Positions 1 to 5,739 of a stretch of DNA of 9,760 nt are shown here, in pieces. How positions within the stretch are numbered: position 1 is the stretch's first letter; every line of letters starts with the position of its first letter. The stretch lies in NCBI GenBank assembly GCA_023451855.1, contig JAEXXY010000160.1:1-9760 (forward strand), given 5' to 3'. The notes beneath the pieces were generated by a model. It was given only the letters and a program-made list of their open reading frames with translations. It was not told the DNA's origin and did no database searches. Position numbers and translations under genes: made by a program. The DNA comes from Actinomycetes bacterium. Its GTDB lineage: Bacteria; Actinomycetota; Actinomycetes; Actinomycetales; Dermatophilaceae.

Positions 1-39
1 GCCACGGCCGTCGCCCCGGAGCCCGAGGTCGGCAGCTGA
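1..39 (+). CDS. C-terminal tail of an unidentified protein (partial)
   Basis: The frame starting at base 1 is open for 12 codons and ends in TGA at 37-39, giving the tail ATAVAPEPEVGS. All twelve sense codons end in G or C, which is the coding signature of this genome, so I read it as the end of a real gene entering from the left. The piece is too short to identify. A low-complexity Ala/Pro/Glu tail of this kind is common at actinobacterial C-termini and says nothing about function. Confidence 0.5.
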   Translation, partial: ATAVAPEPEVGS

Positions 40-66
40 CCCGGCTGTCGCCCGGTGGAAAAGTCC

Positions 67-95
67 TTGCCCGCCCCCTCGACGCGACGTAACGT
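67..95 (+). promoter_or_regulatory. Candidate housekeeping promoter of the short leader-ORF transcript
   Basis: TTGCCC (67-72) and TAACGT (90-95) are separated by exactly 17 bases and fit the actinobacterial TTGnnn / TAnnnT pattern. The -10 lies inside a 13-bp dyad, CGACGT-A-ACGTCG (85-97), which could be an operator. Transcription would start near 102, about 12 bases before the strong ribosome binding site at 113-120. The hairpin-plus-T terminator at 201-236 would then give an RNA of roughly 135 bases. Confidence 0.5.
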
Positions 96-130
96 CGTCG
101 CATCGACAAGGGAAGGAGGTGGTCCGAGAA

Positions 131-169
131 GTGATCTCTTCCGGAACGTGCGAGGTGGCCACGCGATAG
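131..169 (+). CDS. Predicted 12-codon leader peptide / small ORF
   Basis: A GTG start at 131 gives the peptide MISSGTCEVATR and a TAG stop at 167-169. The main support is the site AAGGAGGTG at 113-121, nearly a full complement of the 16S rRNA 3' end, about 11 bases upstream of the GTG. A promoter in front and a terminator behind suggest the ORF is the only coding content of its transcript. Several codons (TCT, GGA, CGA, TAG) are unusual for so GC-rich a genome, which fits a regulatory leader better than a protein selected for abundance. The 3' half of the ORF forms one arm of the hairpin at 152-184. I do not recognise the peptide, and translation is unproven. Confidence 0.45.
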   Translation: MISSGTCEVATR

Positions 170-184
170 CCGCGTCCCCACCTC
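152..184 (+). promoter_or_regulatory. Hairpin overlapping the small ORF; its right arm is complementary to the Shine-Dalgarno
   Basis: GAGGTGG (152-158) pairs with CCACCTC (178-184), and inside it ACGCG (161-165) pairs with CGCGT (171-175) around the loop ATAGC. The right arm, extended by one base to CCACCTCC (178-185), is also an exact complement of GGAGGTGG (115-122), the core of the ribosome binding site. The two pairings exclude each other, so the RNA can either expose or hide the ribosome binding site. The pairings are read directly. The switch role is inference. Confidence 0.5.
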
Positions 185-200
185 CACTCAGGAGTGAGGC

Positions 201-236
201 AGGGCGGTCCGGTCTTCCGGGCCGCCCTGTTTCCTG
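201..236 (+). terminator. Intrinsic terminator of the leader-ORF transcript
   Basis: AGGGCGGTCCGG (201-212) and CCGGGCCGCCCT (217-228) form a 12-bp stem with a single G-U pair and a TCTT loop. It is followed by the T-containing stretch GTTTCCTG. The T-rich side lies only on the + strand, so it ends rightward transcription coming from the small ORF or the upstream gene, not pdxH transcription coming from the right. Confidence 0.75.
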
Positions 237-274
237 TCCGGCTCGGGTCGACCCGCTCAGGTCGACCGGCAGGG

Positions 275-1024
275 TCAGGGCTGCAGGCGCGAGCGGGTCC
301 AGGCGGACGCGTCGGCCAGGGTGCCCTCGCCCGAGCGGCGGAAGACGATCCGGTCGTGGAGGCGGTTGGCCCGCCCGGCCCAGAACTCGACCTCGTCGCA
401 CACGACGCGCCAGCCGCCCCAGAAGTCGGGCACCGGCACGTCGGCGTCGCTGCCCGTGTCGGGGAAGCGCGCCAGCACCTCCTGCCAGCGCCGCTCGAGC
501 TCGGCCCGGTCGGCGGCCGGACGCGACTGGTCCGAGGCCCACGCCGACAGCCGCGAGCCGTAGGGGCGCGAGGAGAAGTAGGCCTCGACCTCGTCGCGCC
601 CGACGAGCTCGGCCCGCCCGCGGAACCGGATCGCCCGGTAGAGCGAGGGCCAGGTCAGCGACACCGCGATGCCCGGGTTGGCCCGCAGCTGCTCGCTCTT
701 GGCCGAACCGAGGTTCGTCACGAACCCCGGACCGCGCTCGTCGAAGAAGCGCATGAGCACGGTGCGCACGTCGGGCACACCCGACGCGTCGACCGTGGCC
801 ACCGAGATCGCCGTCGGCTCGGGCACGTCGTCGCGCTCGTGGGCCGCCCGGACCGCGGCGTCGACCCAGGCGCGGGCCTGCGGGTAGGGCGAGGGCGCCA
901 TCTGCGACTCGTCGAGGCCCTCGCCCGCGTAGTCGACGCGTCGCCACTGCGGCGACGTGGACGCGTCGCTCGTGTCGTCGGCTGGGTCGGCCGCCGGCGG
1001 GTACGAGGAGTCCGGAGTGTCCAT
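275..1024 (-). CDS. pdxH: Pyridoxamine/pyridoxine 5'-phosphate oxidase
   Basis: Cytosolic FMN enzyme that oxidises pyridoxine or pyridoxamine 5'-phosphate to pyridoxal 5'-phosphate, the last salvage step of vitamin B6 metabolism. The 249-residue product has the family layout. A non-conserved acidic N-terminal extension (about 1-26) is followed by the substrate-entry motif WRRVDYAGEGL (27-37), the split-barrel FMN domain with AISVATVDASGVPDVRTVLMR (72-92), FVTNLGSAKS (101-110) and the RPYGSRLSAWAS segment (153-164), and the C-terminal signature VEFWAGRANRLHDR (212-225) near the final WTRSRLQP. Two positions differ from what I expect: Ala217 in FWAGR, where Gln, His or Gly is usual, and YRAIRF (129-134) in place of the common RQVR. 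The start at 1024 has GAGGA only a few bases upstream and a TAGTCT -10-like hexamer placed for leaderless transcription. Its neighbour serC makes a PLP-dependent enzyme. Confidence 0.95.
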   Translation of the reverse strand: MDTPDSSYPPAADPADDTSDASTSPQWRRVDYAGEGLDESQMAPSPYPQARAWVDAAVRAAHERDDVPEPTAISVATVDASGVPDVRTVLMRFFDERGPGFVTNLGSAKSEQLRANPGIAVSLTWPSLYRAIRFRGRAELVGRDEVEAYFSSRPYGSRLSAWASDQSRPAADRAELERRWQEVLARFPDTGSDADVPVPDFWGGWRVVCDEVEFWAGRANRLHDRIVFRRSGEGTLADASAWTRSRLQP

Positions 1025-1030
1025 GTCCTC

Positions 1031-1036
1031 AGACTA
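1031..1036 (-). promoter_or_regulatory. Candidate -10 element giving a near-leaderless pdxH mRNA
   Basis: On the - strand TAGTCT (complement of 1031-1036) ends six bases before the pdxH ATG (1022-1024). A TAnnnT hexamer ending six or seven bases before the start codon is the usual arrangement of leaderless actinobacterial transcripts. GAGGA in the same gap could also serve as a ribosome binding site, so the reading is not certain. I see no convincing -35. Confidence 0.4.
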
Positions 1037-1054
1037 GGGTTTGGGGCAGACGGC

Positions 1055-1083
1055 CCGCGGGCGCCGGCAACGGCGCCTCGCGG
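1055..1083 (+). promoter_or_regulatory. Strong GNRA-capped hairpin in the pdxH / small-gene divergent region
   Basis: CCGCG (1055-1059) plus GGCGCCG (1060-1066) pair with CGGCGCC (1071-1077) plus CGCGG (1079-1083) around a GCAA tetraloop, giving 12 pairs with one bulged T at 1078. GCAA is a stable GNRA loop only in + strand RNA, which would place the structure in the 5' leader of the gene starting at 1126. A TAGGGT hexamer (1035-1040) just upstream could be its -10. The role is unknown. Confidence 0.4.
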
Positions 1084-1125
1084 ACGGATCGAACGACCCG
1101 GCGACGGGCAGAAGGAGTTGGCGCG

Positions 1126-1530
1126 ATGGCAGGCAAGAGCAAGGTGATCGGCCAGGGCGTCCGGCTCGGCATCAAGTACGGGCCGCAGATCTGGGTGGCC
1201 ACCCAGGCGCTGCGCGAGCCGGCCAAGGAGGCCATCAACAAGGCCGTCTCGAGCGAGAAGGCGCGCCGGCAGGCGATGGCCCACGCGACGTCGCTGTCCG
1301 AGGGCAGCATCCTCAAGGTCTACAAGGGCGACCGCGCGCACTGGGTCGTCTTCAGCGCCGACGAGTCCGTCACCGTCTACCCGCCGGCCGACCTCCCGCT
1401 GTCGGCGCTCGTCGAGCGCGCCGACCTCACCAAGCGGATCCGCCCGGAGGACAAGGTCGGCGTCAAGGGCCGGGCCAAGGACGCCGCCACCGCGGCCATG
1501 CGTCGCGGCAAGCCCAACCAGCTGAACTGA
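1126..1530 (+). CDS. Uncharacterised 134-residue basic protein
   Basis: Good coding signal: codons nearly all end in G or C, and AAGGAG (1112-1117) lies eight bases before the ATG. I do not recognise the protein. The first 60 residues are rich in Lys, Arg and Ala and look helical (MAGKSKVIGQGVRLGIKYGP, then an amphipathic stretch through about residue 55). A compact segment follows (about 58-85) with alternating hydrophobic and aromatic residues (ILKVYKGDRAHWVVF), which suggests a small beta sheet. The tail is basic again. There is no signal peptide or clear membrane helix, so it is probably cytoplasmic. It is transcribed divergently from pdxH and convergently with the pentapeptide-repeat gene, and no partner is implied. 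A strong hairpin at 1055-1083 may lie in its leader. Confidence 0.75.
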   Translation: MAGKSKVIGQGVRLGIKYGPQIWVATQALREPAKEAINKAVSSEKARRQAMAHATSLSEGSILKVYKGDRAHWVVFSADESVTVYPPADLPLSALVERADLTKRIRPEDKVGVKGRAKDAATAAMRRGKPNQLN

Positions 1531-1531
1531 G

Positions 1532-1546
1532 CGCCGCTCGGCGGCG
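1532..1546. terminator. Small hairpin between two convergent genes
   Basis: CGCCG (1532-1536) pairs with CGGCG (1542-1546) around CTCGG, directly after the stop at 1530 and 22 bases before the stop of the gene on the other strand. There is no T tract on either side and the stem has only five pairs. Its position makes termination likely, but the structure itself is weak. Confidence 0.3.
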
Positions 1547-1568
1547 ATGAGCCGGACCGCGCCGACTG

Positions 1569-2195
1569 TCAGTCGGCGATGACGATGCCGAGCTCGGCGG
1601 CGAGCGCGTCGGACAGGTCGATGACCTGCGGGCGCGACAGCGTCGCGCCCCTGAGGCCGGCGAGACCGTGCGGCGCGCGCAGCGTCGCCCCGGACAGGTC
1701 GAGCCCCTTGTAGGTGCCCCGGCCGAACGCCGGTTCGAGCAGCGTGCAGCCCTCGAAGGTCAGCCCGTCGACGGTGGCCTCCTGCAGGTCGAGCTCGACG
1801 ACGACGCAGTCGAGGAACGTGACGTCCTTGAGCCTGGCGCCGCGCAGGTTGAGGAAGTCGATCTTGCCGCCGCGCACGGTGACGTCGCGCCACGTCGAGC
1901 TCCACGCCGACACGGCGCCCAGCCGGCAGCCGTCGAGGGTCGTCTCGATGAGGCTCGCCTCCGGCAGGCTGATGCCGACGCCGTGGACGCGGTCCCACTC
2001 GCACTCCGACCACCGTGAGGACTCGAGGTGCGCGTCGTCGAGGCACACGTCGACCAGGGAGCACTCGAGGAAGGTGAACCCGCCCGCCCGCACCGCCGTG
2101 AAGTCGGTGCCCTCGAAGCGCACGGCGTCCTGGTGCGGGTCTCGTGTGGCGAACACCGCTTCGCGAAAGGAGGTCTGGTCGGCTGCTGACGGCAT
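1569..2195 (-). CDS. Pentapeptide-repeat protein
   Basis: The 208-residue product consists almost wholly of degenerate five-residue repeats with a hydrophobic residue at the centre of each. Examples are FEGTDFTAV (27-35), LDDAHLESS (52-60), LIETTLDGCRL (82-92), LNLRGARLKDVTFLDC (115-130), LDLQEATVDGLTFEGCTL (135-152) and LDLSGATLRA (165-174). The family folds into a right-handed quadrilateral beta helix. Some members (Qnr, MfpA) mimic DNA and bind gyrase, but most have no known role and nothing here points to gyrase. I chose the ATG at 2195 because the repeats begin shortly after it and the longer frame upstream is low-complexity Arg-rich sequence. There is no clear ribosome binding site. CAGACT ends six bases before the ATG and could be the -10 of a leaderless mRNA. 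It is divergent from citrate synthase. Confidence 0.85.
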   Translation of the reverse strand: MPSAADQTSFREAVFATRDPHQDAVRFEGTDFTAVRAGGFTFLECSLVDVCLDDAHLESSRWSECEWDRVHGVGISLPEASLIETTLDGCRLGAVSAWSSTWRDVTVRGGKIDFLNLRGARLKDVTFLDCVVVELDLQEATVDGLTFEGCTLLEPAFGRGTYKGLDLSGATLRAPHGLAGLRGATLSRPQVIDLSDALAAELGIVIAD

Positions 2196-2302
2196 ACGGT
2201 GAGTCTGGCAGCGAGGACCGACGGCTCCCGACCGCGGTGCCCGACGCGTCCGTTGCCTGGCCTCCACACCGCGGTGGTACCGCCTGCACAGCAAGGACCC
2301 AC
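2196..2302. promoter_or_regulatory. Divergent control region of the pentapeptide-repeat gene and citrate synthase
   Basis: This 107-base gap must hold both promoters. The nine-base motif ACCGCGGTG, built on the palindrome ACCGCGGT, occurs twice in the same orientation (2231-2239 and 2268-2276), 37 bases apart. TTGCCT (2253-2258) and TACCGC (2278-2283) are a poor promoter pair, with a 19-base spacer and no final T. The pair of palindromes is a possible operator. No regulator can be named. Confidence 0.35.
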
Positions 2303-3424
2303 ATGGCAGACAGCACGCCGGACCCCGACTTCAAGCCGGGTCTCGAGGGAGTCATCGCGTTCGAGTCGACGATCGCCGAGCCGGACAAGGAGGGTGGGGC
2401 GCTCCGCTACCGCGGCGTCGACATCAACGACCTCGTCGGCCACGTCGACTTCGGGCACGTCTGGGGACTGCTCGTCGACAACGAGTTCGACCCGGGCCTG
2501 CCGCCCGCCGAGCCCTATCCCCTGCCCGTCCACACCGGCGACGTCCGTGTCGACGTCCAGTCGGCCCTCGCGATGCTCGCCCCGGTCTGGGGCTTCCGCC
2601 CCACCCTCGACATCGACGCCGAGGAGGTGCGCGACAACCTGGCCCGCGCCGCCGTCATGGCGCTGTCGTTCGTCGGCCAGTCGGCGCGCGGCCTGGGGCG
2701 CCCGATGGTGCCGCAGCGCGAGGTCGACAAGGGCCGCTCCATCACCGAGCGGTTCATGATCCGCTGGCGGGGCGAGCCCGACCCGAAGCACGTCGAGGCC
2801 GTCGACGCCTACTGGGTGTCGGCCGCCGAGCACGGCATGAACGCCTCGACGTTCACCGCCCGCGTCATCACCTCGACCGGCGCCGACGTCGCCGCGGCGC
2901 TCTCGGGCGCGGTCGGCGCCATGTCGGGGCCGCTCCACGGCGGGGCCCCGTCCCGCGTGCTCCACATGCTGTCCGGCGTCGAGGAGCAGGGCGACGCGGA
3001 GGCCTACGTCAAGGGTGTGCTCGACCGTGGCGAGCGCCTCATGGGCTTCGGCCACCGCGTCTACCGGGCCGAGGACCCGCGCGCCCGCGTCCTCCGTTCG
3101 GCCTGCGAGCGCCTCGGCGCGCCGCGCTACGAGGTGGCCGCGGCCCTGGAGAAGGCCGCGCTCGCGGAGCTGCAGGCCCGGCGTCCCGACCGCGTGCTCG
3201 CCACGAACGTCGAGTTCTGGGCCGCGGTCATCCTCGACTTCGCCGAGGTGCCGCCGGAGATGTTCACGCCGATGTTCACGTGTGCGCGTACCGCGGGCTG
3301 GTCGGCGCACATCCTCGAGCAGAAGCAGACCGGGCGCCTCATCCGACCGTCGTCGCGCTACATCGGCGAGGGCCCGCGCAAGCCGGAGGACGTCGCCGGC
3401 TGGACGCCCCAGGTCGGCAGCTGA
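2303..3424 (+). CDS. citA: Citrate synthase (citA / citrate synthase 2 type)
   Basis: Condenses oxaloacetate and acetyl-CoA to citrate in the cytosol, the entry step of the TCA cycle. The 373-residue product is a full-length, short-type bacterial citrate synthase. The N-terminal segment LEGVIAFESTIAEPDKEGGALRYRG is typical of the family. EHGMNASTFTARV (176-188), the catalytic GPLHGGAPS (His212) and GFGHRVYR (His251) are all present. The third catalytic position, Asp in the family motif NVDF, is Glu304 here (NVEFW, 302-306). The end, FTCARTAGWSAHILEQKQTGRLIRPSS, fits the actinobacterial CitA group. The start at 2303 has AGGA five bases upstream and begins just before the conserved N-terminus, and the longer in-frame extension is not conserved in character. 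It is divergent from the pentapeptide-repeat gene and separated from the next gene by about 100 bases. I assign citrate rather than 2-methylcitrate synthase on overall resemblance only. Confidence 0.93.
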   Translation: MADSTPDPDFKPGLEGVIAFESTIAEPDKEGGALRYRGVDINDLVGHVDFGHVWGLLVDNEFDPGLPPAEPYPLPVHTGDVRVDVQSALAMLAPVWGFRPTLDIDAEEVRDNLARAAVMALSFVGQSARGLGRPMVPQREVDKGRSITERFMIRWRGEPDPKHVEAVDAYWVSAAEHGMNASTFTARVITSTGADVAAALSGAVGAMSGPLHGGAPSRVLHMLSGVEEQGDAEAYVKGVLDRGERLMGFGHRVYRAEDPRARVLRSACERLGAPRYEVAAALEKAALAELQARRPDRVLATNVEFWAAVILDFAEVPPEMFTPMFTCARTAGWSAHILEQKQTGRLIRPSSRYIGEGPRKPEDVAGWTPQVGS

Positions 3425-3442
3425 GCGCACCGTTCTCCCGGG

Positions 3443-3471
3443 GTGCCACCCGGCTCTGACGCGCGTACGGT
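3443..3471 (+). promoter_or_regulatory. Candidate promoter of the sugar dehydrogenase gene
   Basis: TACGGT (3466-3471) fits TAnnnT and lies 17 bases after GTGCCA (3443-3448), a weak -35. Transcription would start near 3478, leaving a leader of about 50 bases. CCGGG / CCCGG (3438-3442 and 3449-3453) forms a small hairpin over the -35, which may instead be the weak end of the citrate synthase transcript. Confidence 0.3.
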
Positions 3472-3526
3472 GGCGGGAGGAACCTCGCAAAGAGGACACC
3501 TGCAGCGCCCAGAGTCGGGAGGCACC

Positions 3527-5626
3527 ATGGTGCGGCGTGCGGTTGTCAGAGCATCCATCGCGGCGGCCAGCACGGTCCTCGCCGCCGGCGTCGTCACGGC
3601 GTCCGGCCCACCCGTGGCGACCGCGTCACCGACGCGTCCGGGGGCCCTGGCCCCCGCCGCGGCACCCGCGTCGCCGGTGGCGTCCGCCGCACCCGCCGCG
3701 CCTGCGGCCACGTCTGCGTCCCCGACGCTGCAGGTGACCACGGTCGTGTCGGGCCTGTCCTACCCGTGGGACCTCACGTGGGTCGGCAGCCTCATGCTCT
3801 ACGACCTGCGCGGCGGGCAGGTGTGGTCCAAACGCGACGGGGCAGCGCCGCGTCGGGTGTCGATCAGCGGCTTCCCCTCCCTCTACGTCAACAGCGAGGG
3901 CGGCCTGCTCGGAATGGTCGCCGACCCGGGCGCCGCGACGAACAAGAAGTTCTACACGTGCCAGTCGGTCCGCACCTCTGCCGGGAACCCACTCGACGTG
4001 CGCGTCCTGCGCTGGCGGCTCACGAGCGACACCACCGCGGTCTCCGACGGCTCGCCCGTCGTGACCGGCCTGCCCCTGACGAGCGGGCGGCACTCCGGCT
4101 GCCGGCTGCGCTTCGGCACCGACGGCAAGCTCTACGTCGGCACCGGCGACGCCGCGGTCGGCAGCAACCCGCAGAGCCTGTCCTCGCTCGGCGGCAAGGT
4201 GCTGCGCGTCAACGCCAACGGCACGATCCCCGCCGACAACCCCTTCTACTCCCGCGGCGGCAGGGCCCGGTACGTCTGGAACTACGGGCACCGCAACGTC
4301 CAGGGCCTGGCCCTGCGGCCGGGCACGAGCGAGCTGTGGTCGGCCGAGCACGGCACCGACCGCGACGACGAGATCAACCTGTCGGTCCGCGGCGCCAACT
4401 ACGGCTGGGACCCGGTGCCCGGCTACGACGAGTCGACGCCGATGACCGACCTGTCGAAGTTCCCGTCGGCCCGCACGGCCCAGTGGTCCTCTGGCTACCC
4501 GACCGTCGCGACGAGCGGCGCGACCTTCCTGCGCGGCGCGGCGTGGGGGCAGTGGCAGGGCGCGCTCGCCGTCGGCCTGCTCAAGGGGCAGGGCCTCTAC
4601 CTCATGCGGCTCAACCCCTCACCGACCACCGGGAAGGTCGCCCACGTCGAGCGGCTCGGCGTCGCCCAGGGGTACGGACGCATCCGTGCCGCGCAGCTCG
4701 GACCCGACGGGTCGCTGTGGTTCACGACCTCGAACGGCAGCAACGACCGCATCGTGCGGGTGCACCCGACCGGGACGGTGCCGCGCAGGAGTGGCGGCCA
4801 GCTCGTCACCCCTGTCGGGGTGACGGCCGCCCGCACCGGCACGGAGGTCGTGGCCTTCGCCCGGGGCACCGACAACCTGGTCCGCTTCACCCGCTCGACG
4901 AACGACGGCGCGACGTGGGCCCCGTGGGTCAACACGCAGGTCGCCTCGACCGACGCGCCCTCGGCCGCGAGCTCGCGGGCCGGACGCGTCGACCTGCTCA
5001 CCCGCAACGGCTCCGGCCAGGTCGTCCACACGTGGTACGTCGGCGGCGTCCGCAAGGGCTCGACGAACCTCGGCGGAGGCGTCGTCTCCCAGCACGCGTC
5101 CTCGCTCGGCGACGGCACGCTCGACGTCTTCGCGGTGGCGCCCGACGGCGCGGGCCTGCGCCGTCACTTCGACGGACGCGTGTGGCGCGCGTGGCTACCG
5201 GCCGGCGGCGTGTTCACCTCGGCACTGTCGGCGTCGGCCTCGCCGTCGTCGAAGGGCACCGTCGTCAGCGGCCGCGGCACGAACGGCGCGACGTACGAGG
5301 CCCTCTTCACGCCGACCAGCACGAGCCGCGGCACGTGGACGCAGCGTGCGGACGCGCTCTCGCTGTTCTCGGCGCGGGCCCTCGGCGACGCCTTCCCCGG
5401 CAGGGCCCGCGTCGCGGTCGGGGTCGGCATCGACGGGCGGCTCGTCGTGCAGCGCGGCAGCATCCTCATGGGTACGGCTGTCGCGCTCACCTCGGCGCCC
5501 GACGTCGTCACCCGGTCCGACGGCGGCTTCCTCGCCTTCGGCCGCGCCGCCAACGGCACCCTGGCCCTCTACGACGCGCGTCCGGGCGCGTACACGACCC
5601 GCTCCCTCGGCGGCACCGTCCACTGA
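3527..5626 (+). CDS. Secreted PQQ-dependent sugar dehydrogenase with a C-terminal propeller-like extension
   Basis: Predicted extracytoplasmic oxidoreductase of the soluble glucose/sorbosone dehydrogenase family, which oxidises sugars using pyrroloquinoline quinone and Ca2+. The 699-residue product starts with a signal peptide (basic 1-8, hydrophobic 10-25, likely cut near ATA-SP at 31-35), then an Ala/Pro linker to about 66. The dehydrogenase beta propeller runs from about 68 to 415: GLSYPWDL (76-83), the catalytic-His motif GRHSGCRLRFGTDGKLYVGTGD (187-208, His189), NYGHRNVQGLALRPG (252-266), WSAEHGTDRDDEIN (271-284) and NYGWDPVPGY (291-300). Residues 425-699 are a second, repeat-rich region (VDLLTRNGSGQVVHTWY, LDVFAVAPDGAGLRRHF) resembling PLL-type lectin propellers. 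C145 and C192 are the only cysteines and could form a disulfide. The start has GGGAGG at 3517-3522. The substrate is unknown, and no PQQ synthesis gene is in view. Confidence 0.9.
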   Translation: MVRRAVVRASIAAASTVLAAGVVTASGPPVATASPTRPGALAPAAAPASPVASAAPAAPAATSASPTLQVTTVVSGLSYPWDLTWVGSLMLYDLRGGQVWSKRDGAAPRRVSISGFPSLYVNSEGGLLGMVADPGAATNKKFYTCQSVRTSAGNPLDVRVLRWRLTSDTTAVSDGSPVVTGLPLTSGRHSGCRLRFGTDGKLYVGTGDAAVGSNPQSLSSLGGKVLRVNANGTIPADNPFYSRGGRARYVWNYGHRNVQGLALRPGTSELWSAEHGTDRDDEINLSVRGANYGWDPVPGYDESTPMTDLSKFPSARTAQWSSGYPTVATSGATFLRGAAWGQWQGALAVGLLKGQGLYLMRLNPSPTTGKVAHVERLGVAQGYGRIRAAQLGPDGSLWFTTSNGSNDRIVRVHPTGTVPRRSGGQLVTPVGVTAARTGTEVVAFARGTDNLVRFTRSTNDGATWAPWVNTQVASTDAPSAASSRAGRVDLLTRNGSGQVVHTWYVGGVRKGSTNLGGGVVSQHASSLGDGTLDVFAVAPDGAGLRRHFDGRVWRAWLPAGGVFTSALSASASPSSKGTVVSGRGTNGATYEALFTPTSTSRGTWTQRADALSLFSARALGDAFPGRARVAVGVGIDGRLVVQRGSILMGTAVALTSAPDVVTRSDGGFLAFGRAANGTLALYDARPGAYTTRSLGGTVH

Positions 5627-5673
5627 CCCGTCCCACCGCTGCGCCTCGCGGCACATCGGCGCGCGGTGCCTTC

Positions 5674-5739
5674 AGGAGTGCACGGTTACCTCATCGATGC
5701 GGCGCGCAGGGCGCACCGCTGGAGGAACCGCGCACTCCT
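5674..5739 (-). terminator. Long hairpin between convergent genes, best paired in - strand RNA
   Basis: The outer arms 5674-5692 and 5722-5739 pair along 18 positions with a single bulged base (A5688). An inner stem 5699-5707 / 5711-5719 caps the structure with a three-base loop. The two mismatches in the + reading (A5682 against C5731, C5703 against A5715) become G-U pairs in the - strand RNA, so the fold is complete only in the transcript of the AbiEi/DUF559 gene, whose stop codon is 28 bases away. No T tract follows. It may act as terminator, 3' stabiliser or protein-binding element. Confidence 0.5.

Noticed and set aside
28..39. The last 12 bases of the first gene equal the last 12 bases of citrate synthase (3413-3424)
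   Set aside because: Only four codons (V-G-S-stop) are shared and the preceding residues differ in kind, so chance codon use explains it better than a citrate synthase paralogue.
2166..2173. Perfect-looking SD AAAGGAGGT on the + strand
   Set aside because: It lies antisense inside the 5' end of the pentapeptide-repeat gene and no start codon follows at a usable distance.
718..2388. Long - strand frame across pdxH, the 134-residue gene and the pentapeptide gene
   Set aside because: It overlaps three better supported genes in other frames and shows only compositional bias.
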